NCBI GenBank assembly: GCA_038025085.1
Contig: CM076147.1
Span: 40,856,766-40,920,765 of the forward strand
Direction of reading: 5' to 3'
Source of the DNA: Tetragonia tetragonoides
Lineage: Eukaryota > Streptophyta > Magnoliopsida > Caryophyllales > Aizoaceae
Length of the DNA: 64,000 nucleotides
Shown here: positions 12,125-23,767 of the stretch, piece after piece
Numbering within the stretch: position 1 is the stretch's first letter
Layout: the number at the start of each line of letters is the position of its first letter
The notes under the pieces: generated by a model
The model's database searches: none
What the model was told of the DNA's origin: nothing
Seen by the model: the letters and a program-made list of their open reading frames with translations, nothing else
Position numbers and translations under genes: made by a program

Positions 12125-12892
12125 TGAAATGGTGTGTTTATGTTTTCTAGTGGACCAAAAGAGGCACGTGACAAGACACAAGCCGGTAGCTGGGCAATGC
12201 TCACGGTGTGGGAGAGGAGCAAGCGTGGCGGATATGAAGACTGCAACAAGATTTTGTTTGATACCTTTCTATTTCAAGTATTGGAAAGCCATTGTTTGTA
12301 CTTTTTTGTGGTGCTACCCTTAAATCTTATAGGTAATAAACCCTAAACTAGCTCATATATAATTATACTATACATTTCTGCATCATATTCTTCTTATTAT
12401 GATTATGATTCCCTTTATTCATCAATATTATAGTATGGAAGAGTTGAGAAGTTGTTATGTCCATCTTTCTTCTTTAATTTACTTCTTCCTCTCTTCTTCT
12501 TTGACGATTGTTAGTTCATTTTCTCTTTTTTATTTTATTTATTTAGTAACTTCCACACTTATTTTTTGTGGTTCAAAAAATATATATGGCTGAATCAACA
12601 ATTTGAGTTAGAGATAAATTAGTGTAATTAATATAATATAGATATAGACAATGTCGGAGTTAGAATTTATCCTATAAGGAGTCAAATCACATTTTGATTA
12701 TTATCATTTTTATTTATGTGAATTGACTCTTTGACCTTTAAATTCTGGAGCTATCACTTTTGTTTGACTATTTGAACGACGAATATTAAGGATTATTAAT
12801 GCTAATTATAAAGACCTTTAGAACATCAATGTAAGATAGATGAAAACAGTTGCATGTAATAATTAAATTTTCATGGGCAAAGAATCAACCAA
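12125..12892. other. Gene-free spacer before the tRNA
   Basis: AT-rich. Short overlapping frames near 12130-12340 resemble no family. No element ends were recognised. Confidence 0.45.
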
Positions 12893-12897
12893 GTGGG

Positions 12898-12929
<32 letters not shown>

Positions 12930-12965
12930 GTCTGAAGGTCGTGTGTTCGATCCACGCTCACCGCA
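12893..12965 (+). tRNA. tRNA-Phe-GAA: tRNA-Phe (GAA anticodon), nuclear type
   Basis: A 73-nt cloverleaf with D arm TAGCTCAGTTGGGAGAGC, anticodon loop CTGAAGG (anticodon GAA), T loop TTCGATC and discriminator A. It closely matches the known plant nuclear tRNA-Phe. A CAA motif just upstream and a T6 run about 8 nt downstream fit plant Pol III transcription. Compared with the canonical gene (from memory) there are three transitions: position 2 C to T (leaving a U-G wobble), A38 to G in the anticodon loop, and a T-stem C to T (wobble). No stem is destroyed, so it may work, but early decay is possible. Confidence 0.88.
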
Positions 12966-13680
12966 TTAAATTAATTTTTTGAAACTCTTCCCTGTATATG
13001 CTCCTGGACTACACAGTAATTTCTCGTATAGTAGGCTTGTCAAATTGTCCTTGAGTTGGAAATCAAATGATGGGCCGTCGACTGGATAAAATAGTTTTAT
13101 ATGCTGTTGTGGCCCAAGCCTTTTTCTACTCTATAAATCTTCCGCTTGCACGCTAAATATTGACACTTTTTTTTTTTGGGTTGGAAAAGTTAGCCTTTTT
13201 CCTTTATTATAGACTCTTTTTTTTGGATAAAAAAATAAGCCTAATTATAGACTCTATTATAGACTTATATTCCGTAGTACTTGAACTTTCTTTGATAAAA
13301 ATATAAGCCTAATGATTGATGTCTTTTAAGAAAACGGTTTTTACAATAATAAAAATTCAATAAAGACAATTTTGTAGTAAAAAGACGTTTGTCTTCTAAG
13401 AATACATGTATCATTACTCAAAATATAATTAGTAGAAATACATACACTATATTTGTATTCAAAAAGACATCGAAATTTGTTATTGGCAAGATTGAAGCCG
13501 TGATTTTGAAATTGCGCTTCACAAAATTTTTAGGTAATTGTCTTATTAGCGAAATTCGTGTTCATTTATATGTGGTATGTTAAATTCGAAGTATGAAATT
13601 GCAACAATTGATACAAACTTAAAGGGAACTGCTTAATGTAAATCCAAAATTACTTAATGTCAATTTTTTTCCCTAAATAC
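12966..13680. other. Gene-free spacer
   Basis: AT-rich. Phrases such as 'attatagactctattatagactt' recur near 13205-13270, a small local repeat. No gene is seen. Confidence 0.4.
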
Positions 13681-13689
13681 CCTTAACAC

Positions 13690-14019
13690 TTTCCCACTCT
13701 CACTCTTACCTCTCCAAAAGTCTCTCCAATCTCCATCCATTCCATCTTTTCTAGTGATCTTCATGCGCAAATTAAGATTGTTAGTCCTGCGACTGAAATT
13801 ATACCAGGGTGGGGTCGAAGTCACCGGCAAGGGGGATGAGGTGGCGGATGGGGACAAAGGAGAGGAAGGCGATGTAGGTGGTGGTTGTGGAAAGCGGCTG
13901 AGCATGGTGGTGGTGAGTGGCGAGAAGCGAATGGATCTAGAGAAACCCATCCGACACCCATCAGAACCATGCCAGCCCACCCGATTGTCGTCGGCCGCGC
14001 CATCATTGAAATTTGACAT
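13690..14019. other. GC-rich low-complexity block
   Basis: An island of much higher GC than its surroundings, with G-rich runs on the plus strand. Both strands give Pro/Ser- or Gly-rich frames with no family resemblance. It may be a captured gene fragment, but I cannot identify a source. Confidence 0.35.
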
Positions 14020-14021
14020 TT

Positions 14022-14385
14022 GTACGTTACCTGTGCTTATTCCACAAAATTAGTCACATGTTAATTGTCACATAACCTGCGCTTAGGCCCGTAAATATTA
14101 GTCAAAAATCATCTATCATATAATACCCACAACTATATTATAACTTGCAAATGATGATTTTATATGTGATCCTTGTCACGTTACATGCGCTTATCCCGGT
14201 AAAATTAGGCAAATCACATGTTCGTTGTCATATGACCTACTTTTATCACCGCAAATATCAGTCAAATATCACCTACCACGTAATACCCCTAATATATAAT
14301 AGAATCAAAATATTGACTCTATATTTGACCCTTATCACATTAGACGCGCTTATCCGCTAAAATTAGGCAAATATATATTACCACG
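14022..14385 (+). repeat. Degenerate tandem repeat, unit about 150-170 bp
   Basis: The phrase 'gcgcttat(c)cc..aaaattag' recurs near 14031, 14172 and 14342, and 'aaatat.agtcaaa.atca.ctacca' near 14092 and 14252, giving about 2.3 diverged copies. Each unit has two alternating halves. The function is unknown. Confidence 0.5.
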
Positions 14386-14688
14386 TCAAAATACTTTTGT
14401 CAACAATTATAAACTCAATAAAAGTGGTAAAATTAAGTGCATCTATACCCATAAATATAAAACTTAATAAAATTAATGACCTGATATAGTATTTAAGAAA
14501 GGGGTCAAGTATTAAATAAAGAATTATATTATGGCATTTAATACATTAAGTTAAATATCATCATAAATACCATAATGACAAAATAAAAAGGAAAAAGAAA
14601 AAAATGCAATAACCAATAAGATTGTGACACATGTCACATTACCAACGCTCTTACTCAAAAATATCCACATATCAAATATAAGTAGTGA

Positions 14689-16499
14689 CTAGTATTTTGA
14701 CCCGTGCGGGGCACAGTTGATTTCAACTAAAAATAATAAATAAATCAAATACTCCCTTATTCATATTTTTCATAGTAATTGGATATGTGAATTCAACCAC
14801 CAATGTATTATAGACTTAGATCCTGTTCTTTTTTTTCATCGTGTCCATGCTGTATTCCGTTCCATTCTGTCTCGTTCCGCATTTTGTACTTCATTTTTTC
14901 TCACATTTTCTTCCATTATCCGCGCCACACCGTTCCGTTCCGGTCCTCACCGTTCCATGTCATTCCATTGAATAGAACAGGGCCTTATAGTCCTCAAAAG
15001 AATTGTAACTTTTTTCTTCTTTTTCTAAAAAAAATTACCTAAAAACACCTTAAAGGGTATATCAACTTAAACCTTGAATTTACACCTCCCCAAAAAAAAA
15101 CAAAACTTAAACCTTGAATTTTGGAAATTTTGAAACTAAATTTTGAAACTAAACTTCTTCAATAAGTGAACAATAAATAACAGATGGTGTGTAACTTCTC
15201 AAATTCACTCACAATTATTTAAAACTAAAAAACCACTTCGTTATATTAGTTTCAAAGACCACTCATCTTCAAACTCTCCATGAAATAGGCTTTCCCCGAT
15301 ACCTCTTTCCAACATACCTCGACTTCTTGTTGACGTAGCTCTTAAAAATTCTCTTATTTAAGCTCTTGCAGTGCAGACAGTTCCTGAAAATTATGCTCAT
15401 CAAACAATTGTCACTTAAATCCCATCTTTTATTTCTCATATAATCTGGTTCCTATTAAACCAGAGCATCCAAAATACCATAACAAAAGTAGCAAAAACTT
15501 TATTGTCTAAAGGAAAAAGGAGAGTATATCCAAGTCAATTATAGATAAATTTAAAGTTTCAGAGAAACAGCCACCCAACACAAAAAAAAAAAAAAAAACC
15601 AAACATGCTAGACTATGGGCTACTCGTGAAAAACATGCACCTTGTTCATGGTCATCCACAAATAAAGAGTGTAATCGGTCATTAATAAAGACGTTAACAT
15701 CCTCATTGTTTTCTATCTCCACCAATAAGGTGAAACACAAACATACTCTGCAACAACATATTTTTTGAATAAAGCTTGGACAATTACTTATTAGTTATTA
15801 CAATGGTGGATTGGAATTGATTCAGGCTAAGAATTACGATAGTGAAAAAAACGATGAAAGGTTAGCTATCATTGGAAGTTTGATTGGATTCTCTGGGAAA
15901 TTGAAGCAAGCAAAACTAACAATTGAAGTAGATAGTATCATACATACCCAAATTGCAAAATGATATAAGATCAATTAGAAAGAAAATAAGCCTAAAAAAA
16001 TAATCTACCTGAAATCTGTAGTTGAGGATCTTTTACAGATATGTTGTTATGCCATTTCAAGAGAATGAAATGCAGCATCGCCAATTCCTTAAGCAAATGT
16101 AGTTCTGGAGAAAATGTGACTTATGTTGTTAATTTAAAAGGGGGAAAAACGTATCATACCGATTCACTTTGTTTGAGACTGGAGAGGAAAACGGGGCTTT
16201 AAAACTTGAAATGACTGACTCCACTATTTTCTCAACCCACAACCACTTTAACTCTTAGTATTAGTTATCAGTGAAGTATTTCTAGTAGAACAGGTGGTAG
16301 AAGAAAATGGAGAGTTTTCTCCATGATTTTCTCGGCATTTCTAACTTCCTCTTCTTTTCTTTTTTCGTTTTTTTTTCTTTTCTTTTGGTTGAAGCTGCCA
16401 CGTGTCTAAATACCAAATATTTTCAATAGGGTCTGAAAAAATGATACATGGCTAATCCATTTTCTCTCTCTAACAACTTCTTTAGTATTAGTATATAGA
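14689..16499 (-). mobile_element. Non-autonomous Helitron
   Basis: On the minus strand the 5' end is TCTATATACTAATACTAAAG, a classic plant Helitron start. The 3' end has the hairpin GTGCCCCGCAC and then CACGGGTCAAAATACTAG. The flanks are A before the 5' TC and T after the 3' CTAG, as expected for insertion between A and T without target duplication. The length is 1811 bp. No Rep/helicase coding is present, so it depends on an autonomous element. A small MITE is nested near its 3' end. Confidence 0.82.
14819..14984. mobile_element. MITE (PIF/Harbinger, Tourist-like), nested in the Helitron
   Basis: 166 bp with terminal inverted repeats GATCCTGTTCTTTT and GGCCCTGTTCTATT, flanked by a TTA duplication on both sides. 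It is rich in CCGTTCCGTTCC-type phrases and has a related copy at 19403-19576. Confidence 0.65.
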
Positions 16500-17095
16500 T
16501 AGATGTTGGAAACAAAATTATCTTATTGTTTTATTAATTTACTTTTGCTTTATTTTGTCTGAGAGTGAAAAATGAGGATTTTATTTATAGAAAAGTCATA
16601 TGACATTTACAACAAAAATAACTCTAAAATATATTAAAATCAATAGTAACAATATAAAATTTTACGATCAAGACCATTAGTTAGAATACTCGAATGTGAC
16701 TCCCAACATGGATAGTAACTATGTGCTTTCTTCGACATATTTTCATCTTTTACAAAAGTGGAAATTTTCACCACAAGTCCACAAGTAATATACTCGTTAG
16801 CTCACAATTTTTTTTCTTCATACCATCGATCATGTGTGTATTCGGCCCCCGCTCATTCTACTAATAAATCGCAAAATAGACGGAAAAAAATAGTCTTGTG
16901 GAAATAAAAAATATGAAAACATTAACTCTGCAAATAGAGATAAGTTCATTCCACTCAGGGGAATTAATTAAAAAACTAAAAATGAACTTCAAACGATATG
17001 GAAAACATCCGCCGCATGCCGTGAAGGCGTGAATGACCAATTCTTCGGCCTAATATACGTTCTAATAAAGGTTAGAATTTGAAAAAAATAATATA
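16500..17095. other. Spacer between the Helitron and a Mutator-like element
   Basis: AT-rich, no gene recognised. It ends in the left 9-bp target duplication of the next element (17087-17095). Confidence 0.5.
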
Positions 17096-18574
17096 GGCAA
17101 ATTTGATAATAATAATCCGAAGTTTCATCATTCAGACAAAAATAATCCCAAGTTGAAAAATCTATGTCATTAATTCGAAGTTCACACTCATCCCACAATA
17201 TTGCTTCACAAGTGACGGTGTTAAACTTCCGTCAATAATTTGATGAGGTGGAAGTAATTAGATTAGAAAAAAAAATGTTACTCGTATTTCAATTCCCTCT
17301 CTCCTTTAATTTCTCCCTAATCCCTTCAAGTGTGCATTTCTCTTTCCTTCATCTTCTCCAGCCATCCTTCTTTCACTTTCCACCATTGCCACGAATAAGA
17401 GCAACTGCAATGAAGGTATTTTCCTCTTGCCAAATTATGAATTGGCATGCCAAATTTGGAGGCTTTCCATTGGAGTGTATAATTTGGTCTTGCCAAATAC
17501 AGTGAGATACACAAGCTTGCCAAATAATTGGCAAGATGAAAGGCTTGCCAATTTACACTTCCCAAAATTGTTTTCACGTGTAAAATATTTGGGCACATTT
17601 AATTTGAGCAAGTGGAAAATAAACACTATTTGGCATGCCAAATTTGGCATGTCCATTAGAGAGTTTCATGCCAATTTTAACAAAGTATGAAATAGGAGAG
17701 AGAAATGATTTTTTGTATAAAATACATGCCAAATTTTGACATGCCATTGTGGATGCTCTAAAGGCCAAGCTTTCTCTATTGGCTTTGCTTCTTTTTTTTC
17801 ACAAATTGAGCAACCAGTATGAAGAATCAAAAAACCCCAAAGTAAAAATTGGAGCAAGTAATTTCCAATTCCCAAATTAATGTTAATTGTTGAACTTAAA
17901 TTAATATAATTCATTGCAACCAATTAAGATTGCGAGTGGGGTTTCGTGACGGAGGTGGGTTTTGGTGGTGGGGGTTTTCTGGGCGGGGAGCTGGTGGGGG
18001 TGTGGTGGCTCGTGGTGGTGAGTTGGCGGGTGGAGGTGGTGGCTCGTGGTGGTGAGTTGGCGAGTGGAGGAGGGTCGCGGTGAAGGAGGTGGGAGGGAGA
18101 GATGGTGCGGTTCAGTGGTGAAAGTCGACAATGGTGCGTGGGTTGAAGTGTGTGCTGGTAGGATTGTTTATCTTCAACTCACCCATTAAAATTTCGAGAA
18201 ATCCAACACTTCTACAACTAAAATCAAATCAATATGAGAGATATCATAGAGAAAAAACTACAATTTCATCCTAATCTCTAAAATTTACACTGTGTTTTCA
18301 GAATTTCAGAAATTTCAGAATCTCTAAGTTGAAAGAGAGAATAACGAGGAGAGAGAATCAAATAGAATGTTTTCTCATTTCTGTCCAATAGTTGATTATT
18401 ACTAAAATTAAATTATTCCCGTAAACAACAAAACTAACGGTAGGCTAACGGAGTTAGCTGTTGGACCATTATTGTAGGACGAGTGTCAACTTCGGATTAA
18501 TGACATACATTTCCCATCTCGAGATTATTATTGACTGACTGATGAAACTTTGGATTATTTTTATCAAAGTTTCC
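17096..18574. mobile_element. Non-autonomous Mutator-like element with long TIRs (1)
   Basis: 1479 bp with terminal inverted repeats of about 120 bp, starting GGCAAATTTGATAATAAT and GGAAACTTTGATAAAAAT. Both run through a shared block containing 'atgtcattaat.cgaagtt.acactc'. The flanking 9-mers AATAATATA (17087-17095) and AATAAAATA (18575-18583) agree at 8 of 9 bases, fitting a Mutator target duplication. No transposase is seen. The interior holds a nested MITE and a G-rich block at 17935-18090 whose Pro/His-rich frame is low complexity. Confidence 0.72.
17398..17759. mobile_element. MITE nested in the Mutator-like element
   Basis: About 362 bp with imperfect terminal inverted repeats AGAGCAACTGCAATGAAG and AGAGCATCCACAATGGCA, a common plant MITE end. 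The interior is full of alternating TTGGCA/TGCCAA words that can fold on themselves. Target duplication is not resolved. Confidence 0.6.
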
Positions 18575-18583
18575 AATAAAATA

Positions 18584-19003
18584 TGATGAAGGATCAAATG
18601 AGGGAAGCTAGGATTTTTTTATCAAAGTTTGTTTGTTTTTTAAATATGTTTTTTTTCCTCTTTATTATAGAAGCATGATCAATTGTTAAAATATTTATTT
18701 CCTCATTTGAAATCAAAATGTATATTTTGGTAGCATGAACACTCGAACGTCTTATAACTTATACAGCTGTCCTAGCTCTTCTTTTTTTTTGGATAAGTTG
18801 TTCTTAATTTTAAGGCTATGCTAATCTCTCACATTTGCCTCTCTAATCTCAACTTGTTTTCAAGATTTTATAGAAGAGAGACAAAATAGCATTTTATGAA
18901 CCGTGACCATACTAAGATCTACGAATTAGAGAAGATGGTGTGACTTCAAATTTATTACTCCCAATCAGTAGGTTTTGTGTGGATTTCACCGTGAACTAAG
19001 TAA
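18584..19003. other. Gene-free spacer
   Basis: AT-rich with T runs; no gene or element ends recognised. Confidence 0.4.
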
Positions 19004-19235
19004 TTTTGAGGGGTGGCTCCAGGTAAAGTAGAGAGTGACTCCGGGTAAAATAGGAGGTGACTTCAAGTGAAGTAATTTTGAGGGGTGACTCCGGGTAAAG
19101 TAGGGGGTGACTCCAGATGAAGTAGAGGTGGTGCCAAATATAAATTTGAGGGGTGACTCTAAGTGAATTAGGGGTGACTTCACTTTTAGGGGAAGGTGCG
19201 TGGCTCCAGGTGAAGTAGAGGGTGAATCCAAGTAT
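19004..19235 (+). repeat. Degenerate minisatellite
   Basis: About nine imperfect copies of a 20-30-bp unit of the form GAGGGGTGACTCCGGGTAAA followed by GTAG. The overlapping minus-strand frames through it are repeat translations, not genes. Confidence 0.75.
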
Positions 19236-19402
19236 TGGTCCACCATGGACTAATTCCACACAAGTTTTTGTAAACTTCGATAGTTTTTTTTTTTTTTTTT
19301 TGGGGGGGGCAACAAATTTGGCAATTTTTGACTTTAGTATTTAACTAGCCAAACACTCCCAAAAAAAAAAGAAAAAAAAAAGAACGCCAAACGTTTGTTG
19401 GA

Positions 19403-19576
19403 GGACTTCTTTTCGTCGATTCCATGCTGTATTCCGTTTCGTTTCGTTTCAATTCGTTCTGTTCCGCATTCTGTACTTCATTTTGTCTCACATTTTTTTG
19501 AATTATCCGCGCCGCGCCGTTCCATTTCGTTCCGTTTCTCACTGTCTCGTACCATTCCGTTAAAAAGAAAAGGGCC
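19403..19576. mobile_element. MITE-like repeat related to the one at 14819
   Basis: Shares the phrases 'ccatgctgtattccg', 'ccgcattctgtacttcattt' and 'ttatccgcgcc' in the same order with the 14819-14984 MITE. The ends GGACTTCTTTT and AGAAAAGGGCC are roughly inverted. The TIR and target duplication are more decayed. Confidence 0.5.
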
Positions 19577-19781
19577 TAAGAGAGTGAAGGTGGGGAAATA
19601 TTGTTTTTTTTTTTTATTTACCTGCTTAAAATCACGACGCGCATCTCGAGTCTCGGCTGCATTCACGGGGACAACGTGACTTTTAATTGTTTTTCTTCAC
19701 TCGCTCTTTTATTTATCCTCATTTTCTTTTTTCTTATTGTCCACTTTTTTTCTTTTTTTTTCCCCTTTTTCTTTAGTTTTA

Positions 19782-20345
19782 GCGCAATTTGGTTAAAACC
19801 ACCTAACATATTTCAAAATTTGTCCAGTACCCCCTGAAACGTTACTATTTGGCGAGTACCACCTTAAATGTTTATTCCGCCCTGGAAGTCACACCTTAAT
19901 TGATTTTCCGGGCAAATCCAAATTTTTTTTGACCATTTTACCCCCCACGTGTGAGTCACGTGACAACTTACATGAATTTTTTTTTTTTTTACTTAATTTT
20001 GCCTTGTTCAATCGTGTTCTCCTATTTCCCATCTTTTAGCTGGTTCAATCTTGCTTGTTCTTGCTTGTTCAATCTTGTTCTCCTATTTCCCATCTTTTAG
20101 TTTGCTTTTAACTGATGTTTCTTCGATATTGTTATCTTCATGGTGCTAGGTTTCCATTTGGTCATTGTCTAGGAGAGAGAAAAATAAAGAACTTGATTTG
20201 AGTTTGATTGCAATTGAATAAATTAGGGTTTAAATTTGAGAAAAGTTATTGATTGCATAAGGCTTTAATATATGGGGTGATTGTTGACGTTCTGTATCTT
20301 TTGCCTTTTGCTGCTGAGTGGTGGCAACCATAAAGCATAAATGGC

Positions 20346-20398
<53 letters not shown>

Positions 20399-21037
20399 CA
20401 GATTGTGAATGTATAATTGTACTCCATAAGTCCATAAGATTAGAAATTAAAACAGTCCACATTTGAATTTCGCTGCTTCGAACCCAGCATTTAGCTCGCC
20501 ATTGCCGCCTCACTCTACTGGGATTGGGAACCATTAGAGATAAAAGGTAGCAAGCAAGGAGGAGAAAAAGAAAGACTAGCAGAAAAAAGAGGGAAGAAAA
20601 AAAAAGAGAAAGGGATACGGAGAACAGAGAAGCAAAACGAATTAAAGAGAGAGAAAAAATTATTAGTGAAAACATAATCCGGTAGTTTCACACCGTTACT
20701 TAAGGTACTTGGAGATGGTACTTGGAGATGGTGTTTGGAATGGCGAGGAAGAAAGGAAAGAGAGAAAGAGAAGAGAGAGAAACAGAGGAAAATAAAAGAG
20801 GACAACAATTCAATAAATAGGATAGTAAAAAAAAAAAAAAAAAATCATGTAAGTTGTCACGTGACTCACACGTGGGGGGTAAAATGGTCAAAAAAAATTG
20901 GATTTGCCCGGAAAATCAATTAAGGTGTGACTTTCAGGGCGGAATAAACATTTAAGGTGGTACTCGCCAAATAGTAACGTTTCAGGAGGTACTGGACAAA
21001 TTTTGAAACATGTTAGGTGGTTTTAAACAAATTGCGC
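19782..21037. mobile_element. Non-autonomous Mutator-like element with ~200-bp TIRs (2)
   Basis: 1256 bp. Long inverted repeats (about 19782-19985 and 20835-21037) start GCGCAATTTG and include CCCCACGTGTGAGTCACGTG. A perfect 9-bp target duplication TTAGTTTTA flanks it (19773-19781, 21038-21046), diagnostic of Mutator-type insertion. There is no transposase. The interior has a ~35-bp direct repeat (tgttctcctatttcccatct) at about 20024 and 20077, a GA microsatellite and purine-rich tracts. The highly similar TIRs suggest fairly recent mobility. Confidence 0.9.
20348..20392. repeat. (GA)n microsatellite
   Basis: About 22 uninterrupted GA dinucleotides inside the second Mutator-like element. Confidence 0.95.
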
Positions 21038-21046
21038 TTAGTTTTA

Positions 21047-21268
21047 TCCGACAATGCCTAGAAGCTAGAACCGACTTGGCGTCAAGTCTAGAGTTGGTTT
21101 TGTCAAATTTTGGCAAGTCCTGGCGAACGATGTGATGTGAGAATATGTGATAAGGAATAAAATACTTAGGGTGCATGACATTTTGACATCCAGTATTTTA
21201 CTCTTTTTTTTTTTTTTTTAATCAGAGGATGACATATCGACATTTTTAATATTAATTCATACACTACA
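21047..21268. other. Short spacer before the copia LTR
   Basis: AT-rich with a T15 run near 21204-21219; no gene recognised. Confidence 0.4.
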
Positions 21269-23766
21269 ACTATTAGAGAATAATCAGAGTATCAATTTTG
21301 TATATATTGTTTCATTATTTTCAATTATTCTGCTCCTTGATCATAGCACTAGAATAATATCTGCTCATTGATCATAGTACTAGATTAGTTTAGTTGCCTT
21401 CTTTATAGATACTCTTTCTTCCATAGTTTGTATATAAATAGATGTATCTATCAATGTAATTCTTAAGCCTTCAACCAATCTCAACGTTTATATGGTACCA
21501 GAGCTTCACTGATCCAACCTTCAAACCTTACCTACCATGGCTATCGAATTCGGACTCCATACCTTACCCAACCAAAAACTCACAAATTACGGACTCACTT
21601 ATAAAAATCAACCCACCAATACAACACCCACCCGAAACCTTTCCTCGGCAAATATCAGTGGTGTCGTACCCAAGGTCACGTACTCTCCCAATGTCCCGAA
21701 TTTCAAAAACTATTTCCGCACATCTCTGTCCCACCTCCACCTTGCTCAAACCGAGCACAAGCCCCACGTGGCTCCTTGATAGTGGTGCGAGTCACCACGT
21801 CACCAACGACCTAGCCAACCTTTCTCTCCATGCCCCATATGATGGAACCGATAAACTCATAATTGGTGATGGATCTGCACTCCCCATCTCTCACATTGGC
21901 TCTTTCTCTCTCCTTACTTCCTCTAGACCCTTGCACTTTCTCAACGTCTTATATGTACCCTCTGTCTCCCGTATTATTATTTTCGTCTCTCAACTATGTG
22001 AAGATAATGATATTTGTGTTGCTTTCTTACGTTCCTTCTTCACTGTGAAGGAACTCCAAACCGGCCACACTCTCCTTCATGGTCAACCTAGAGGTGACAT
22101 CTATGACTTGACCCCACCATCTCCTCGCCTTTTCACAAGCACAACCACCAACTATCATGAATGGCACCACAAATTGGGGCATCTAGCACCACCCATTCTC
22201 CGTCAACTCCAAATACAACTCTCACTTCCTATTTCAAAATTTGAGAATTCCACTTTCTGCAATTCCTGCTTAATTAATAAAAGCAGTAAACTCCCATTTT
22301 TCCAATCCACCATTAGCTCTACTGCTCCTCTTGATATTATATTCAGTGATGTTTGGACATCCCCACTATATTCCCACGATAATTACAAGTATTATGTTAT
22401 TTTTGTGGACCACTTCACAAAATACATGTGGTTTTACCCTCTAAAACAAAAATCCGACACATATTCCACCTTTACCCGTTTCCGGGCCTTAATGGAAAAA
22501 TATTTCAACAAACCAATCCTCCATCTATATTCCGACAATGGTGACGAATAATTAAAACTCACCCCTCACCTCCTTGATAATGGTATCACCCATCTTACAA
22601 CACCCCCTCACACCCCGGAACACAATGGCTATTCCGAACGGTGTCACCGTCACATCGTTGAAATCGGCCTTTCCCTTCTCTCACATGCTAAACTCCCATT
22701 AAAATTTTGGACTCATGCCTTTACCACCGCTACATACCTTATAAATCGTATGCCCACTCCAACTCTCAATCATATATCACCATTCACCAAACTTTTCAAC
22801 CGACAACCCAACTACACCAAATTGCGTTGCTTTGGATTGGATGCCTATGTTATCCATGGCTCCGCCCCTACACCAACCACAAACTACAAAATCGCTCAAC
22901 ACCTTGTGTTTTTATTGGTTATTCATCAACCCAAAGAGCCTATTATTGCCTTGATCCCGTCACACATCGTGTCTATGTGTCTCGCCACGTTCGATTTGTC
23001 GAGCACAATTTTCCCTATCCCGCACTAACCTCGTCTACCAACACCACGGCCCTGTCATCCACCAACGACGAGTGGTGCACCCCTCCCATGTCTCGCTCGT
23101 CACTTCTCCTCCTACCATCAAACCCGACCCCTGTTCCAACCCCATCACTGTCACCCACCACCAAAACCACACCCAATCTCACAGCACCCACTTTTGCTAT
23201 TCTACCCACTGCACCAACTACTCCTGAATCACCCACTACCCCTCCATCTCCCACGCCACCCACCTCACCCACTTCCGCACCACCGCTTAGCTCACCAATA
23301 TACCCGCCCACAGAACCTTCTCCCTCTCCACCTACCTCTCCCTCTCCCCCTCCCCCACCTCCACCACCCCCTCCACCCCGTCCCACTACACGACTTCAAA
23401 ACAACATCACCAAACCAAACCCCAAATACCTCAATCACACCACCACCCACGACCCCACCTATGTCCCGACATCTGCAGCCGAAGCTATCCGCATCCCCCA
23501 CTGGCGTCAGGCTATGCTTGATGAGCTTGAGGCTCTCAACCGAAACTAAACATGGACTCTTGTCCCCTCTGACTCGGCTCTCAATGTCATTGGGTGTAAG
23601 TGGGTCTTCTGGATAAAATATAATCCGGATGGATCTATTGAACGCTACAAAGCCCGCATTGTTGCCAAAGGCTTTCACCAACGAGTTGGGCTTGATTACT
23701 CAGAAACATTTAGCCCAGTAGTCAAACTAACCACCGTTCGCCTTATGCTATCCCTTGCTGTCACAT
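21269..23766 (+). mobile_element. Degenerate Ty1/copia retrotransposon, 3' truncated
   Basis: A left LTR of about 220 bp (about 21269-21492) has a TATA box (TATATAAATAG near 21431) and two near-copies of 'ctc.ttgatcatag.actag'. It is followed by a primer-binding site TGGTACCAGAGC at 21493-21504, one base off the usual copia initiator-Met tRNA site. Most of gag is deleted; only the end of the CCHC knuckle remains (frame CRTQGHVLSQC), its first Cys mutated to Tyr. Protease and integrase follow, and the reverse transcriptase breaks off after about 60 residues. There is no right LTR. Confidence 0.85.
21658..23766 (+). pseudogene. Copia pol remnant (protease-integrase-partial RT)
   Basis: Order: protease active site LLDSGASHH (about 21770), GAG-pre-integrase HHKLGH and the zinc-binding FCNSC, and an integrase core with IIFSDVW and YSDNGDE. 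Lesions: an in-frame TAA right after NGDE (22549); a 5-bp tandem duplication TTGGA at about 22833-22842 that shifts frame in the KLRCFG region; a Pro/Thr-rich linker (23030-23400); a TAA in the LNRN-TWTLVP segment just before RT; then RT from CKWVFWIK to LMLSLAV, cut before the YVDD domain. It cannot encode a working polyprotein. Confidence 0.88.
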
Positions 23767-23767
23767 C

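Noticed and set aside
12129..12346. Two short overlapping plus frames after the GA/GAA repeat
   Set aside because: No conserved domain, and the two frames compete over the same bases.
13660..14053. Overlapping Pro/Ser-rich and Gly-rich frames on both strands
   Set aside because: GC-rich low complexity; no start context, domain or splice support.
17901..18131. Pro/His-rich minus-strand frame
   Set aside because: Low-complexity G-rich block in a transposon interior.
18986..19259. Two overlapping minus-strand frames with repeated SHPS and YFTRS words
   Set aside because: Direct translation of the 20-30-bp minisatellite.
20265..20808. Minus-strand Ser/Leu/Phe-rich reading frames
   Set aside because: They translate the GA microsatellite and purine tracts inside a Mutator-like element; no family resemblance.
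23015..23386. Gly/Val-rich minus-strand frame
   Set aside because: Antisense of the Pro/Thr-rich linker in the copia polyprotein.
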